The notes: a model not told the origin generated them from the letters alone. Counted from the first letter of the stretch, positions 16,957 through 27,854 are shown. The stretch is DNA of 64,000 nt from Colwellia marinimaniae (GCF_002207865.1 NZ_BDQM01000001.1:1-64000), one strand, 5' to 3'. Translations and numbers: made by a program.

Positions 16957-17705
16957 TGAAGCAGCGAATGCGTAAAAAATCGCCTGGTTTTAGCCTTATT
17001 GAGCTGATAGTTGTTATTGTTATTCTTGGAGTGCTTGCGACAGCAATTAGTAGCTTTATAAAATTTGCTACACAAATTTATAGCGAAACAACCGCCAGAG
17101 ATCAGTTGGTGTCATCAGCACGCTTTGCTATTGAGCGCTTAAATAGAGACATTAGAAACGCGCTACCTAATAGTTTAAGGCTAACAAATTCAGAGCAATG
17201 CTTAGAGTTCACACCTATTATTGAAAGTACTATTTATACCGACATACCGGTAGCACCTGAAGTTGCTAAGAATAAAATTAGCGTCATTCGGTTTGATAAA
17301 ACCTTTAAAAGCACTTGGAGCGTAATTGTTTACCCGCTAACTCCTAATGATGTTTACCCTGTTGCTCCCAGTAATAGTGATAAAGTACATGCTGTTGCTA
17401 GTATCGACGAAACAGGGGATGAATGGGTTATTACTTTAGTGGCGGAGGTGTTATTTTCCGAAGACTCCCCAACACAAAGGCTTTATTTTATCAATGAAAG
17501 TGAAACTGTTGAGTATTGTTTGCAAAATAACTCCTTGTTAAGGAATGGGATTTTAATGGCAGAAGATATATATAACACTAGCCCATTTGAAATACTAGCC
17601 GCAACGTTACAACGTAATGCCATGGTGCAAATGCATTTTAGATTTGAAAAAAACAATGAAACAGTCACCTTTAATAATGAAATACAGGTGTTAAATGTTC
17701 CATAA
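16956..17705 (+). CDS. mshO: MSHA minor pilin-like protein MshO
   Basis: A 249-residue prepilin-like protein of the PilW/GspJ type, with leader MKQRMRKKSPG and helix FSLIELIVVIVILGVLATAI, then a larger globular domain (RFAIERLNRDIRNALPNSLR is typical of MshO). Translation is coupled to mshD. It is the largest of the minor pilins here, which suits a tip-complex role. Confidence 0.85.
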   Translation: MKQRMRKKSPGFSLIELIVVIVILGVLATAISSFIKFATQIYSETTARDQLVSSARFAIERLNRDIRNALPNSLRLTNSEQCLEFTPIIESTIYTDIPVAPEVAKNKISVIRFDKTFKSTWSVIVYPLTPNDVYPVAPSNSDKVHAVASIDETGDEWVITLVAEVLFSEDSPTQRLYFINESETVEYCLQNNSLLRNGILMAEDIYNTSPFEILAATLQRNAMVQMHFRFEKNNETVTFNNEIQVLNVP

Positions 17706-17707
17706 GG
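17704..17707 (+). promoter_or_regulatory. ribosome binding site that decides the mshP start
   Basis: AAGG lies five bases before ATG 17713. The earlier in-frame ATG at 17695 is inside mshO and has no such site, so 17713 is preferred. Confidence 0.5.
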
Positions 17708-17712
17708 TACCG

Positions 17713-18129
17713 ATGAAAATGAGAAGATCAAATAAGCAAAAGGGCAGTGCATTAGTGCTGGCTCTTTTTATTATGGTTGTCATGTCTTTGTTGGGTTCAG
17801 CGCTTGTTAGAATGATTAGCTCAAATGCAGAAACTATTGTTTATGAAGTACTCGGAACTAGAGCTTATCAAGCGGCTCAAGCCGGAGCACAAAGGAAACT
17901 CAGTGAAGTGTTTCCTCTTTTACCCGATAGTAAAGTATGTTCAGCAAACAGCGTATATGATTTTTCTACTATTGCAGGATTAGAAAACTGTCAAGCTTCA
18001 GATGTGGACTGCATAGCAGGCCCTGTTGTTGATGGTGTCACCTATTATACTATTACGAGTACGGGTCAATGTACTGTAGCAGATGTCTTTACCTCAAGAA
18101 CAATTGAAATTAAAGCTAGAAGTTTATAA
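17713..18129 (+). CDS. mshP: MSHA biogenesis protein MshP
   Basis: A PilX-like protein of about 138 residues. It has a basic N-terminus (KMRRSNKQKG), one hydrophobic helix (SALVLALFIMVVMSLLGSALVRM) and a small domain with four Cys. Family members start pilin-like but have SAL instead of FTLIE after the Gly. It follows mshO by 7 bases. A second, diverged MshP-like gene lies about 1 kb downstream. Confidence 0.82.
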   Translation: MKMRRSNKQKGSALVLALFIMVVMSLLGSALVRMISSNAETIVYEVLGTRAYQAAQAGAQRKLSEVFPLLPDSKVCSANSVYDFSTIAGLENCQASDVDCIAGPVVDGVTYYTITSTGQCTVADVFTSRTIEIKARSL

Positions 18130-18298
18130 CAATTCCTTACTTGGTAATCCAGTGTCGGTTTTTTTTACATTATAATTTACCATTTTAATTGCATTTACCA
18201 TAAGATATTGATATTTAATCGTAATTCTTACTTGGCTTGATTTGTGCTAATAGAGATAATAAGTGATTTTATTGTGCCCAATTTTATCGGAGTGTTAA

Positions 18299-18952
18299 AT
18301 GCATAAATTTGCAGTAATGGTTATTTCTATAATTACCTTAGTTTTTTCTAATATTTCTCAAGCAACGATACTCCCTCTAAATGTTAATGATTTAACTGCC
18401 GATGATTATATAGTTTATAATTATGGTGGCGTTGATTACGATATTGTTTGGGCTTCAAAGGTAAACTCTGAAATATGGTATACAGATAAAACTTACAACT
18501 TTAATACTTTATTCGCACCATCGTTTTATGAAAATAGTGGGTGGGGTTATGCTGGAGAAGATGGAATACCTGATTTATTAACTATTTTTTCAGGTTTATT
18601 GGGATCAGAAGTAGAGTCACTATTTCTACTTAATAACAGTTATGTTCATGCTTTTTCTCATTGGAATAGTGTTTTCGATGAAGTCATCAATAATAATGAT
18701 ATATTAAATAAAGATATCAGAAGCACTTGGAGCTGGTTTGCCCCCGATTCAGATTTAACAGATATATCTGAAAAAAAGCTACAACATAAGAATATCATGT
18801 CAACTTCGGGTGCCACGTATGATACATTCTATGTAAGAAAAACCTTAACTTTTATTCCGGCACCAAAACCCATTCCTGAGCCGTTAACTATTACCCTTTT
18901 TGCAATTGCTCTCATTGCTTTACAAATCAAGATGAGCAAAAAATCAGCTTAA
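18299..18952 (+). CDS. secreted protein with PEP-CTERM-like sorting tail
   Basis: A 217-residue protein of unknown function. The N-terminus is a signal peptide (hydrophobic AVMVISIITLVFSNISQA). The C-terminus has the PEP-CTERM plan: PEP within PKPIPEPLTIT, a hydrophobic segment (LFAIALIALQI) and a basic end (KMSKKSA). PEP-CTERM tails are normally cut by an exosortase, which is not in this window. The middle is rich in Trp, Tyr, Asp and Asn and I do not recognise a domain. GGAG six bases before ATG is a good ribosome binding site. The gene is very AT-rich, sits between the two mshP-like genes and has its own terminator, which suggests a late insertion. Confidence 0.7.
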   Translation: MHKFAVMVISIITLVFSNISQATILPLNVNDLTADDYIVYNYGGVDYDIVWASKVNSEIWYTDKTYNFNTLFAPSFYENSGWGYAGEDGIPDLLTIFSGLLGSEVESLFLLNNSYVHAFSHWNSVFDEVINNNDILNKDIRSTWSWFAPDSDLTDISEKKLQHKNIMSTSGATYDTFYVRKTLTFIPAPKPIPEPLTITLFAIALIALQIKMSKKSA

Positions 18953-18991
18953 TCTTTTTCTCTATTTTTATAAATGCTATAGCTTTAATCA

Positions 18992-19017
18992 AAGCCCCGT
19001 TTTACGGGGCTTTTTTT
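18992..19017 (+). terminator. rho-independent terminator after the PEP-CTERM gene
   Basis: AAGCCCCGT and ACGGGGCTT form a 9-bp stem with a TTT loop, followed by a run of T. It should stop read-through from the upstream msh genes into mshP2-mshQ. Confidence 0.9.
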
Positions 19018-19027
19018 ATGCTTTATA

Positions 19028-19056
19028 TTGCAAAAATAAGTGCTTAACGTTATCTT
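19028..19056 (+). promoter_or_regulatory. possible sigma-70 promoter for mshP2-mshQ
   Basis: TTGCAA and TATCTT are 17 bases apart, four of six matches each to the consensus hexamers. The position just after a strong terminator makes a promoter necessary here. The predicted transcript start near 19063 favours the in-frame ATG at 19098 over 19074. Confidence 0.35.
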
Positions 19057-19073
19057 TGTAGTAACTTTTTCAT

Positions 19074-19607
19074 ATGAATTGTAACCCTAACGCCAATATG
19101 TCTATTCGCTATCAGCATTTGCCTGAAATAAAAGCGTGCACTTACTTAGCTTATAGTTCTAAACAGCAAGGTAGCTCGCTAATACTAGCCTTGTTTGTCA
19201 TCATTATATTGACCTTATTGGGCAGTGTTTTAATGCGCATGATCTCCACCAGTAGTGAAACAGTTTCTCAAGAGATATTAGGAACTCGCGCTTATATGGC
19301 GGCTAATTCGGCTATGCAAGCTGAGTTACAGTTATTATTCCCTTTCAGTGTAACTTCATCTGACACTTGTGATACAGCATTTACCGATAAACCATATGAT
19401 TTACAAACTGCTTTCGGTGAAGATATCCCGGGTCTTTATGACTGTGAAGCCACAACAAGTTGTGAAAATTACCACACAGGACTCGATGGCACAAAATATT
19501 ACCGCTTAACCAGCACCGGCGAATGTGGCAGTGGTGTTATGGATGCTAATAGCAAGGTTATCGTTAAAAGCAGTCGCACCATTCAAGTTGAAGCGAGGAG
19601 TTTGTAG
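19074..19607 (+). CDS. second MshP-like protein
   Basis: Up to 177 residues. The core matches the upstream MshP closely: GSSLILALFVIIILTLLGSVLMRMISTSSETVSQEILGTRAY aligns with GSALVLALFIMVVMSLLGSALVRMISSNAETIVYEVLGTRAY in MshP when compared in short blocks. The C-terminal part has the same Cys pattern and the same closing TIQVEARSL / TIEIKARSL. It is a clear paralogue. It abuts mshQ with no spacer, which is the place mshP normally holds. The N-terminal extension before ATG 19098 is doubtful. Confidence 0.8.
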   Translation: MNCNPNANMSIRYQHLPEIKACTYLAYSSKQQGSSLILALFVIIILTLLGSVLMRMISTSSETVSQEILGTRAYMAANSAMQAELQLLFPFSVTSSDTCDTAFTDKPYDLQTAFGEDIPGLYDCEATTSCENYHTGLDGTKYYRLTSTGECGSGVMDANSKVIVKSSRTIQVEARSL

Positions 19608-22600
19608 ATGGATAATTACATTAAAATACTCTGCTTTTCTTTACTGTTATTAAGCACACAAGTTTTTGCTATTTGTTCTCAATATATGGGGCTAGCAACC
19701 TTAAATGAAGCGGGCAGTGTAGGGTTTATTGAAATAAAGTTGCTAGATAGTTCTATTTCTGAAGGTACCTACACTACTTGGAAAGTGAAAATATGTAAGG
19801 AAAAGGGAAATAAAAACGAATGTACTAGTGAACTACCTTTAAGTGTATCAACAACCCTCCCGTATATTGTTGTAGCAACAAGCTTTATTCCAACGAATAA
19901 AGGTTTTGATGTTCTTCTAACAGATGCTCTTGGCGAAACAATCGATTATTTAAGTGTTGGCTATATGGCACAGCAAAGTTTGAATGATACTATATGCCTT
20001 ACATATGATTGGGATGCAACAGAGTCAAACTCTCACGATTACCGTCGTATGCCTGATGGCACTGGATATTGGGGTAATTCGGGTAATGGCAACTCAGGAG
20101 GAAATACTGGCGGAGCTCCAAATGAAGATACACCACTAAGTTGTGATGTTGTATTTCCAGGAGGCCAACCATTCTCGGGCAGTGGCTCTATTGTCACTGG
20201 CTCAAATAGGCCTTTATGTTATGTTAATGGTAATTGGGTAAACTGTGCTTTTGAAGACTTTACCTCGGTTGGCTCGATAAACCTTGACTCAAACCTTGGT
20301 AGTTTTCCTGATTTATCTGATAGCTGGACATTTACTGATGCCGAATATAACTTTTATAACGCGGCTCCTGATAACGAAAACTATCGTTTAATAACCTCAG
20401 GCGGCACTAGCGCTATTTACATATCTGGTAATGCTGTTTTCAAAAAAGGCGTAGGTTTAAATGTGCCTTTCTTAGGTACAGGCAATCCGTCAGAATTATT
20501 GATAGTAGTTGATGGCAATTTAAAGATAGAAGAAAATGCAGTAGTTAATGGCTTTATTTACGTTAATGGTGATGTGGTCCTAGAAAAAGGTATTACCTTT
20601 AACGGTGCGGTTTCAGCATCAGGTAGCTTTGATGTAAAAGAAGGTGGCCGTTATACCTTTGATTCATCAATGTTAGATGACTTTGACCCTCATGGTTTTT
20701 GTGAGCCTGTTGTACCCACAGGAACTCTGCTGGCATTACATAGATTTGAACAAACTAATATTTCCACCCAAATAGATGATACCAGCGGCTTAGATAATCA
20801 TGCTGAGAATATTTTTGGTGGTTTATCGACTGTAAACGGTAAGTATTGTCGTGGTTTTGAAAGTGAAAGCTGGAACGATTATAACGGCATAACGGATTCT
20901 TTTCGTTCTAGTTTAGATGTTAATGACCATATAGGGCTAAAAGGCACAATAAGCTTTTGGTTTAACAGTAGAATTGATTGGGACCAAGGGCAAGAGCGGG
21001 TATTGTTTGATGCTAGCTCAGGAAGTAATGTAACTGATAAATACTTTGTCTTTGAAATTCAGCAAGATGGCCGATTAAAGTTTGCCTTTGAAGACTCGGC
21101 TGATAGTGACTTTAGTTTAGTTGAGCCATCAATAACTAACAGAGCCGCTGATACTTGGTATTATTTGACGGTAACCTGGGATTATCTTGCCAATGATTTT
21201 GCCATTTATGTTGATGGAACACTACAAATTCAGCAAAGTAGAAATACCAATGGTGCTATGGGGGAACTCAAGCAAATAGTCTTTGGTGATAATGCTTCTA
21301 ATTATACCCAAACAGGAAATTCAAATATAGCTTCACCGTATTCTTCACGTGGTAATTATGATGAAGTAAGAATTTATAATAAAGTGCTTACGTTGAGCGA
21401 AATTCAAACGGATATGAATGATGATAATGGCTGTGCGGCTGAACTTGTTGCTTACTATCAGATGGATGAACTCGCTTGGAACGGTACTGATGAAGTTGTA
21501 AGTGAACTTGGCACATTGCACGGCACGGCGGTTGGTGGCTTGAGTACCGATAGGGTTAACCCTGCAAGGGTCGGCAACCCAGGTACTTGTGGCTATGGAT
21601 ACTTTGATGGCGTTAATGATTTTGTACAAATAGCACACGATGATAGCTTAAGTTTCACTAACGAATTCACCATTTCAACTTGGATATATCCTACTAAGTT
21701 ACCGTCATCAGGCTTGATGACTATTCTATCAAAAGATACAAACTATGAATTTCATGTTACGCCGGATGGTGAAATTTACTGGTGGTGGAATGATGCGACT
21801 GGCGCCGCACGTTCTTTTAACAGCTCAGGCGCAAATATTACTGCTAATAACTGGTACCACATAGCTATTACTTATAAAGATGGCGAGCAAGTTATCTATG
21901 TTAATGGTGTTAATAAAGGGCAGGATAATCAAGCGACTAATTTGTTCTCGAATACTGATCCACTGCAAATAGGGCAAGATCAGTACTTTTCAGGTCGATA
22001 TTTCCAAGGCAGAATTGATGAAGTTAAATTATATAGTGGTGCATTATCTGCTACCGAAATTGATGCTATCTATCAAGAAGTTCACCTGTGTGATAGTTAT
22101 ATAGATCACTTCGAAGTTAGCACCCAAAACGGGCAAGGTCTGACTTGTGAGCAAGATATCATTACCATTAAAGCCTGTGCGGATGCTGCTTGTAGTCCTT
22201 ACCTTGATGAAGCAAATGTAGTGCTATCAGTGACCGATAGCAGTAATAACGTGGTGTTAAATAAAAACGTTACATTTGTTGGGGGCGAAATTGATGTTAG
22301 TTATATTCATACCAAACAAGAAGATGTAACTTTAAGTCTAGATCAAGCGTATGAATGCACCTATGGTGCCCCGGCAACTTGTGAAGTGGTTTTTACTGAT
22401 GCAGGCTTTAGGTTTGTCTCTGTTGCCTCAGGTAGTACCCTACTACCGCTACAGCTTTCAGGTAAACCATCAACTATTGGCTACAATGCCGATGTTTTAA
22501 AAGTTGAAGCGGTGAAAACGGATAACTCTGGCGCTTGTGCTCCTTTATTGATAACAGGCTCGGTTATAGATATGGCAGCCAGTTATCAAACCCCTAATAC

Positions 22601-24356
22601 GGGCACCAAAGTAGTAAACATATCAGGAACTGATATTGGCACTGCCCCAGCGAGTACAGCTTTTAATAGCTTACCTTTTACGGACGTGGCTTTAGACTTT
22701 GGCGGTGTTAGCCAACATAGTGCCGAATTTGTTTTTACTTATGCTGATGCCGGCGCAATGCAATTACATGCCCGTTTCGAATTACCTGATGATGATGGTA
22801 ATCCATCAGGTGAATTCATTACGGGTAGCTCTAACTCAATATACGTGCGGCCATTTGCCTTTGATATTTTTGTTGATAAAAACTTACCCACAAATGATAT
22901 CGATTATAAAATTAATCCTGCAGCAACTGATGGTAACGGAAGCTCTGCAGATGTTTTTACCGTCGCAGGCGGTGAGATAAGAATTAGTACTCGAGCAATT
23001 GCTTGGCAAGCAGGTGATGATGCCAATAATAACGGTTTAGCCGATCAAGGTGAGGATTTAACCACAAACCCCACTACGGCAAACTTTACTGATGTGACCT
23101 TAACTAGTTTGACTCATGGATTGGTAGCGCCCTCAACAGGTGTATTGGGAGAATTAACTGTAACTGGAGCAGACTTTAGCTTGGGGATTAACGTTGATAC
23201 TGGTACTTATGATGAAGTAGGTATTATTTCTTTAGCGGCTTTAAAAGAAAATTATTTAGCCGCAGATATTAATATTGACGGTTTTGTTCCTTATGTTGGC
23301 CGCTTTACCCCAGCTTATTTTACTCAAAATGTTAATGATCACGGTACTTTAAATGCCAATCATTATGATACTTGTCAGATGAATAGTTGGGTCTATGCAG
23401 GACAAACTCGGGATAGAAGTGGCAGTACTGTTGGTGCAATTTCATATGATGATTTTTCATCTCCAATCATAAATATAACTGCATTTAATCTTGATGGTGA
23501 TATCACCCAGAATTATACAAAACCGGGCTTTATGAAGCTAACAGCGTCAGGGATCACAATTCCTGCGCCAATAGCAGATGATGCCATGTCTCGTCTTTAT
23601 CCAGATGGAAACGATGAAAAAGTACACTTGAGTGCAAATATGAGTGCTGGTGATGCGCCAATGGCAAGTGGTACTAATGGCGTTGTCTCATACACATTTA
23701 ATGAGCAAGATCATTTTATTTATGAACATAATAAGCATTCAAAGCTGCAAGCTTTCCCGGCCAATATCCCCTTCCTTGTTACAGGGGTGGAAGATACAGA
23801 CGAGGTAAGACTCTATAGTGGCAGTGATACAAATATTATTGCTACAGAGAAAGTCATTACTTCCGGAGTTGAAATACGTTTTGGCCGTTGGTTACTTGCA
23901 AACAGTTATGGCCCTGAAACCTCAATTTTACCGGTAACTATGCGCACTCAACACTTTAATGGCACAACTTTTATCGATAATGAGCAAGAAAACTGTCTTG
24001 TTCCTGAAATCGGCGACATAGAGAATACTGGTAATATTGGTGATGGAGGCATGGAACTTTGGCATTATCGCTTAGCCGATATTGGCGGTCCTGATAATTT
24101 ATTGCCAAGTCACACCACTCCGAGTGTAGAAGCTAGAAGTTTTGTCAGTGGTTTATATCAGTCGTTATTGTTTTCAGCGCCAGGCGATGGTCGTCAAGGA
24201 AGTTTATCATTTGAGTATCAAGTGCCAACTTGGCTGCAATATGATTGGAATAATGATGATAACTTTACCAATAACCCAACCACGACTCTTACCTTTGGTA
24301 TTTTCCGCGGTAATGACCGTATTATTTATCAGCGTGAGATAGACAAAATAAACTAG
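19608..24356 (+). CDS. mshQ: MSHA biogenesis protein MshQ with two LamG-like domains
   Basis: A 1582-residue exported protein. It has a signal peptide (CFSLLLLSTQVFA), an N-terminal region with a Gly/Asn/Ser-rich stretch (about 155-175), a polymer-forming-like beta segment (about 250-350), and two concanavalin A/LamG-type domains (about 372-600 and 611-824). These have the paired signatures GTISFWFNSR...VDGTLQI and FTISTWIYPT...VNGVNKG, and each ends in DEVRIYN or DEVKLYS. A long C-terminal region (about 830-1582) resembles the conserved MshQ/DUF6701 part. MshQ is probably a cell-surface or pilus-tip adhesin. LamG folds usually bind sugars or matrix, which fits adhesion. Confidence 0.85.
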   Translation: MDNYIKILCFSLLLLSTQVFAICSQYMGLATLNEAGSVGFIEIKLLDSSISEGTYTTWKVKICKEKGNKNECTSELPLSVSTTLPYIVVATSFIPTNKGFDVLLTDALGETIDYLSVGYMAQQSLNDTICLTYDWDATESNSHDYRRMPDGTGYWGNSGNGNSGGNTGGAPNEDTPLSCDVVFPGGQPFSGSGSIVTGSNRPLCYVNGNWVNCAFEDFTSVGSINLDSNLGSFPDLSDSWTFTDAEYNFYNAAPDNENYRLITSGGTSAIYISGNAVFKKGVGLNVPFLGTGNPSELLIVVDGNLKIEENAVVNGFIYVNGDVVLEKGITFNGAVSASGSFDVKEGGRYTFDSSMLDDFDPHGFCEPVVPTGTLLALHRFEQTNISTQIDDTSGLDNHAENIFGGLSTVNGKYCRGFESESWNDYNGITDSFRSSLDVNDHIGLKGTISFWFNSRIDWDQGQERVLFDASSGSNVTDKYFVFEIQQDGRLKFAFEDSADSDFSLVEPSITNRAADTWYYLTVTWDYLANDFAIYVDGTLQIQQSRNTNGAMGELKQIVFGDNASNYTQTGNSNIASPYSSRGNYDEVRIYNKVLTLSEIQTDMNDDNGCAAELVAYYQMDELAWNGTDEVVSELGTLHGTAVGGLSTDRVNPARVGNPGTCGYGYFDGVNDFVQIAHDDSLSFTNEFTISTWIYPTKLPSSGLMTILSKDTNYEFHVTPDGEIYWWWNDATGAARSFNSSGANITANNWYHIAITYKDGEQVIYVNGVNKGQDNQATNLFSNTDPLQIGQDQYFSGRYFQGRIDEVKLYSGALSATEIDAIYQEVHLCDSYIDHFEVSTQNGQGLTCEQDIITIKACADAACSPYLDEANVVLSVTDSSNNVVLNKNVTFVGGEIDVSYIHTKQEDVTLSLDQAYECTYGAPATCEVVFTDAGFRFVSVASGSTLLPLQLSGKPSTIGYNADVLKVEAVKTDNSGACAPLLITGSVIDMAASYQTPNTGTKVVNISGTDIGTAPASTAFNSLPFTDVALDFGGVSQHSAEFVFTYADAGAMQLHARFELPDDDGNPSGEFITGSSNSIYVRPFAFDIFVDKNLPTNDIDYKINPAATDGNGSSADVFTVAGGEIRISTRAIAWQAGDDANNNGLADQGEDLTTNPTTANFTDVTLTSLTHGLVAPSTGVLGELTVTGADFSLGINVDTGTYDEVGIISLAALKENYLAADINIDGFVPYVGRFTPAYFTQNVNDHGTLNANHYDTCQMNSWVYAGQTRDRSGSTVGAISYDDFSSPIINITAFNLDGDITQNYTKPGFMKLTASGITIPAPIADDAMSRLYPDGNDEKVHLSANMSAGDAPMASGTNGVVSYTFNEQDHFIYEHNKHSKLQAFPANIPFLVTGVEDTDEVRLYSGSDTNIIATEKVITSGVEIRFGRWLLANSYGPETSILPVTMRTQHFNGTTFIDNEQENCLVPEIGDIENTGNIGDGGMELWHYRLADIGGPDNLLPSHTTPSVEARSFVSGLYQSLLFSAPGDGRQGSLSFEYQVPTWLQYDWNNDDNFTNNPTTTLTFGIFRGNDRIIYQREIDKIN

Positions 24357-24373
24357 TTTTATCTGTGGTATTA

Positions 24374-24401
24374 AAAATGAGACTAAGGTCTCATTTTTTT
24401 A
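24374..24401 (+). terminator. rho-independent terminator after mshQ
   Basis: AAAATGAGAC and GTCTCATTTT form a 10-bp stem with a TAAG loop, followed by a T-run. It ends the MSHA locus before mreB. Confidence 0.88.
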
Positions 24402-24486
24402 TACTTCTTTAGTGCTTTATTTCAAAAAAGCAACACATTAGCTTAATACTAAGGTATGATTATCTGATCTGTTATTCGTCTATTAA

Positions 24487-25572
<1,086 letters not shown>

Positions 25573-25792
25573 AATCAATTTTTCTTCTGTGTCATTTAGC
25601 GTAATTACAGCGTTAATAGTACTCATTGACTAGCGTCAACTCCGTGCTATTGCCTTGTACTTAAGCTAAATGCCTGTGAATAAACTATTGATAGAAAATA
25701 CATATAATTCTTTTGATAGTTATGGTGCTCTATTGTTGAATGATAATCTCTGTATAGCGTTTAAGCCCTACACTTCTAGCCTGTAACTTTTT

Positions 25793-26680
25793 ATGAACCC
25801 AATCTTTAATCAAGGCACATCACCAGCACACCGACTTATTTTGGTACTGTGTTGCTCGGCGGCCTTGATTTTTTTCGACCATAAAATGGCAAGTTTTGAA
25901 ACCGCACGTGGTTATTTGCAGTCGTTAGTGAGTCCCTTGCAATATATGGCTAATGCGCCGAAACAAATGATGAATTGGGCGGCAGAGAATATCGTCATTC
26001 GCCAACAATTGATGAAAGAAAATCAAATTTTTCGTGAAAATGAGCTATTTTATCACGAACAAGCGATGCAGCTTAGTATGGTTCGACAAGAAAATGAAAG
26101 ATTACGCTCATTACTTTCCTCTCCTGTTCGCGGTGAAATAAATAAAATGTTTGCCGAAATTATCTCGGTATATAGTGATCCCTATTCTCATCAGGTGGTT
26201 ATTAACCGTGGCACCAATGATGGTGTTTACGAAGGTCAGGCGGTACTTGATGAAAAGGGTATTGTTGGGCAAATATTGCATGTGGGTGCCAGTAGCTCAA
26301 GAGTGATTTTGATCACTGATATATCTCATGCTATTCCTGTGCGTATTCAACGAAATGGCTTAAGGCTTATTGCTTCAGGTAGTGGCCAAATTGATCGCCT
26401 TATCCATAATTTTGTGCCGCACAGTGCCGATGTCAAAGTAGGTGATTTATTAGTTACCTCAGGTTTAGGTGGCAAGTACCCAGAAGGGTATCCGGTTGCC
26501 CGAGTAGTTCTTGTACGCGCCGATGAGTCACGAGAATTTGCCACTATTTATAGTAAACCGGTCGCGCAAATTGATAGGTTACGCTATATGTTATTACTTT
26601 CAAAAGAGCCGTCTAAAGAGCAGTCAGTTAAGGGTGCTAACTTGCCAAAAAGTAAGCAAGCAAGCGCAGGTAAGTCTTAA
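25793..26680 (+). CDS. mreC: rod-shape-determining protein MreC
   Basis: A 295-residue bitopic inner-membrane protein with an N-terminal membrane segment (LILVLCCSAALIFF), a periplasmic coiled coil (about residues 60-110, EKENQIFRENELFYHE type) and the MreC beta domain (about 118-275). It links MreB to the murein enzymes. It lies 220 bases after mreB and is followed by mreD with TAATG overlap. Confidence 0.96.
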   Translation: MNPIFNQGTSPAHRLILVLCCSAALIFFDHKMASFETARGYLQSLVSPLQYMANAPKQMMNWAAENIVIRQQLMKENQIFRENELFYHEQAMQLSMVRQENERLRSLLSSPVRGEINKMFAEIISVYSDPYSHQVVINRGTNDGVYEGQAVLDEKGIVGQILHVGASSSRVILITDISHAIPVRIQRNGLRLIASGSGQIDRLIHNFVPHSADVKVGDLLVTSGLGGKYPEGYPVARVVLVRADESREFATIYSKPVAQIDRLRYMLLLSKEPSKEQSVKGANLPKSKQASAGKS

Positions 26681-27159
26681 TGTTTAGCAATAATGGCTTT
26701 ATTATTTTGTTGACCTTACTTATTGCCTTGATGGCCAGTATTACGCCAATGCCGCTTAGTGTTGATGCGTTTCGCCCCGATTGGGTACTAATTGTTTTGG
26801 TCTACTGGTGTTTAGCTTTACCCAATAAAGTAAACATCATTACTGCTTGGGTGATGGGCTTTATTCTTGATGTCTTACTCGGCTCTGTGCTGGGTGTTCA
26901 TGCCTGTGCTATGGCCTTATCAGTTTATATTGTCGTGGTTAATTTTCAAAAAATTAGAAATTTTTCAGTATGGCAACAAGCCTTAATAATTGGTGTACTT
27001 TCTGCACAATATCATTTGGTGGTTTTTTGGTTACAACGTTTTTTAAGTGATGTGGTCTTCCTGCCCAATTATTTATATCCAGTGATAACGACAATTGTCT
27101 TGTGGCCATGGGTGTTTTTATTGTTACGCCGTGTTCGTCGTCACTTTCGCATTAAATAA
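26680..27159 (+). CDS. mreD: rod-shape-determining protein MreD
   Basis: A 159-residue inner-membrane protein with five to six hydrophobic helices. RPDWVLIVLVYWCLALP and the GFILDVLLGSVLGVHA segment are typical of MreD. It works with MreC and RodA/PBP2 in cell elongation. Its start overlaps the mreC stop. Confidence 0.95.
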   Translation: MFSNNGFIILLTLLIALMASITPMPLSVDAFRPDWVLIVLVYWCLALPNKVNIITAWVMGFILDVLLGSVLGVHACAMALSVYIVVVNFQKIRNFSVWQQALIIGVLSAQYHLVVFWLQRFLSDVVFLPNYLYPVITTIVLWPWVFLLLRRVRRHFRIK

Positions 27160-27166
27160 TTAAACA

Positions 27167-27832
27167 ATGGCTCAAGGTCTTGCTATAGCAGTAAATAATT
27201 TTATGACAGACAGTATCATTAACACCATAACTAGCGGTCAACAGCTTATTTTAGCCTCGCAATCTCCACGGCGCAGAGAGTTGTTAACACAATTAGGCTA
27301 TCAATTTACTGTACGGGTAAGTGATATTGATGAGACAGTAGAGGCCACTGAAACCGCTCATGACTATGTTTTACGTTTAGCGAAGTTAAAAGCACAACAT
27401 GTATTGAGGTTATTGCCTAAAGCTGAACAAGCCAACAGTCATGTTTTAGGCTCAGATACCTGTGTGGTATTAAATGGCCAAATATTAGGTAAGCCCGTTA
27501 ACGAAGCCGATTGTCTTAAGACCTTATCGTTATTATCCAATAATCAGCACCAGGTATTAACGGCAATTACCTTGGCTAGCCAAACGAGTGTCCAGGGGCA
27601 AGTGATCAGTACACAAGTGACTTTTAAAGCTCTGAGCAAGGCAGAAATTCACGCTTACTGGTTAACAGGTGAACCGCAAGATAAAGCGGGCAGTTATGGC
27701 ATTCAGGGAATTGCGGGACAATTTGTTAAATCTATCAACGGCAGCTATTCAGCTGTGGTGGGTTTACCGTTATATGAAACAGCCCAATTACTGGCTAAGG
27801 CCGGTTTTATTGGTGCCATCAATGCAAAATAA
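27167..27832 (+). CDS. maf: Maf family nucleoside triphosphate pyrophosphatase (YhdE-type)
   Basis: A Maf/HAM1-fold house-cleaning pyrophosphatase; the YhdE branch prefers dTTP and UTP. Signatures are LILASQSPRRRELL with the substrate-binding SPRR, VLGSDTCV, the LGKP block and the DKAGSYGIQG motif. The order mreBCD-maf-rng is conserved in gammaproteobacteria. The reading frame allows ATG 27167 or ATG 27203; neither has a clear Shine-Dalgarno sequence. The family begins close to LILASQSPRR, so the later start is quite possible. Confidence 0.92.
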   Translation: MAQGLAIAVNNFMTDSIINTITSGQQLILASQSPRRRELLTQLGYQFTVRVSDIDETVEATETAHDYVLRLAKLKAQHVLRLLPKAEQANSHVLGSDTCVVLNGQILGKPVNEADCLKTLSLLSNNQHQVLTAITLASQTSVQGQVISTQVTFKALSKAEIHAYWLTGEPQDKAGSYGIQGIAGQFVKSINGSYSAVVGLPLYETAQLLAKAGFIGAINAK

Positions 27833-27854
27833 TTTATTGAAGTAAGGGCTATAT

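Noticed and set aside
25626..25639. TTGAC-TAGC-GTCAA inverted repeat between mreB and mreC as a regulator site
   Set aside because: It is a 5-bp arm only, does not match a known operator, and is expected by chance in this length.
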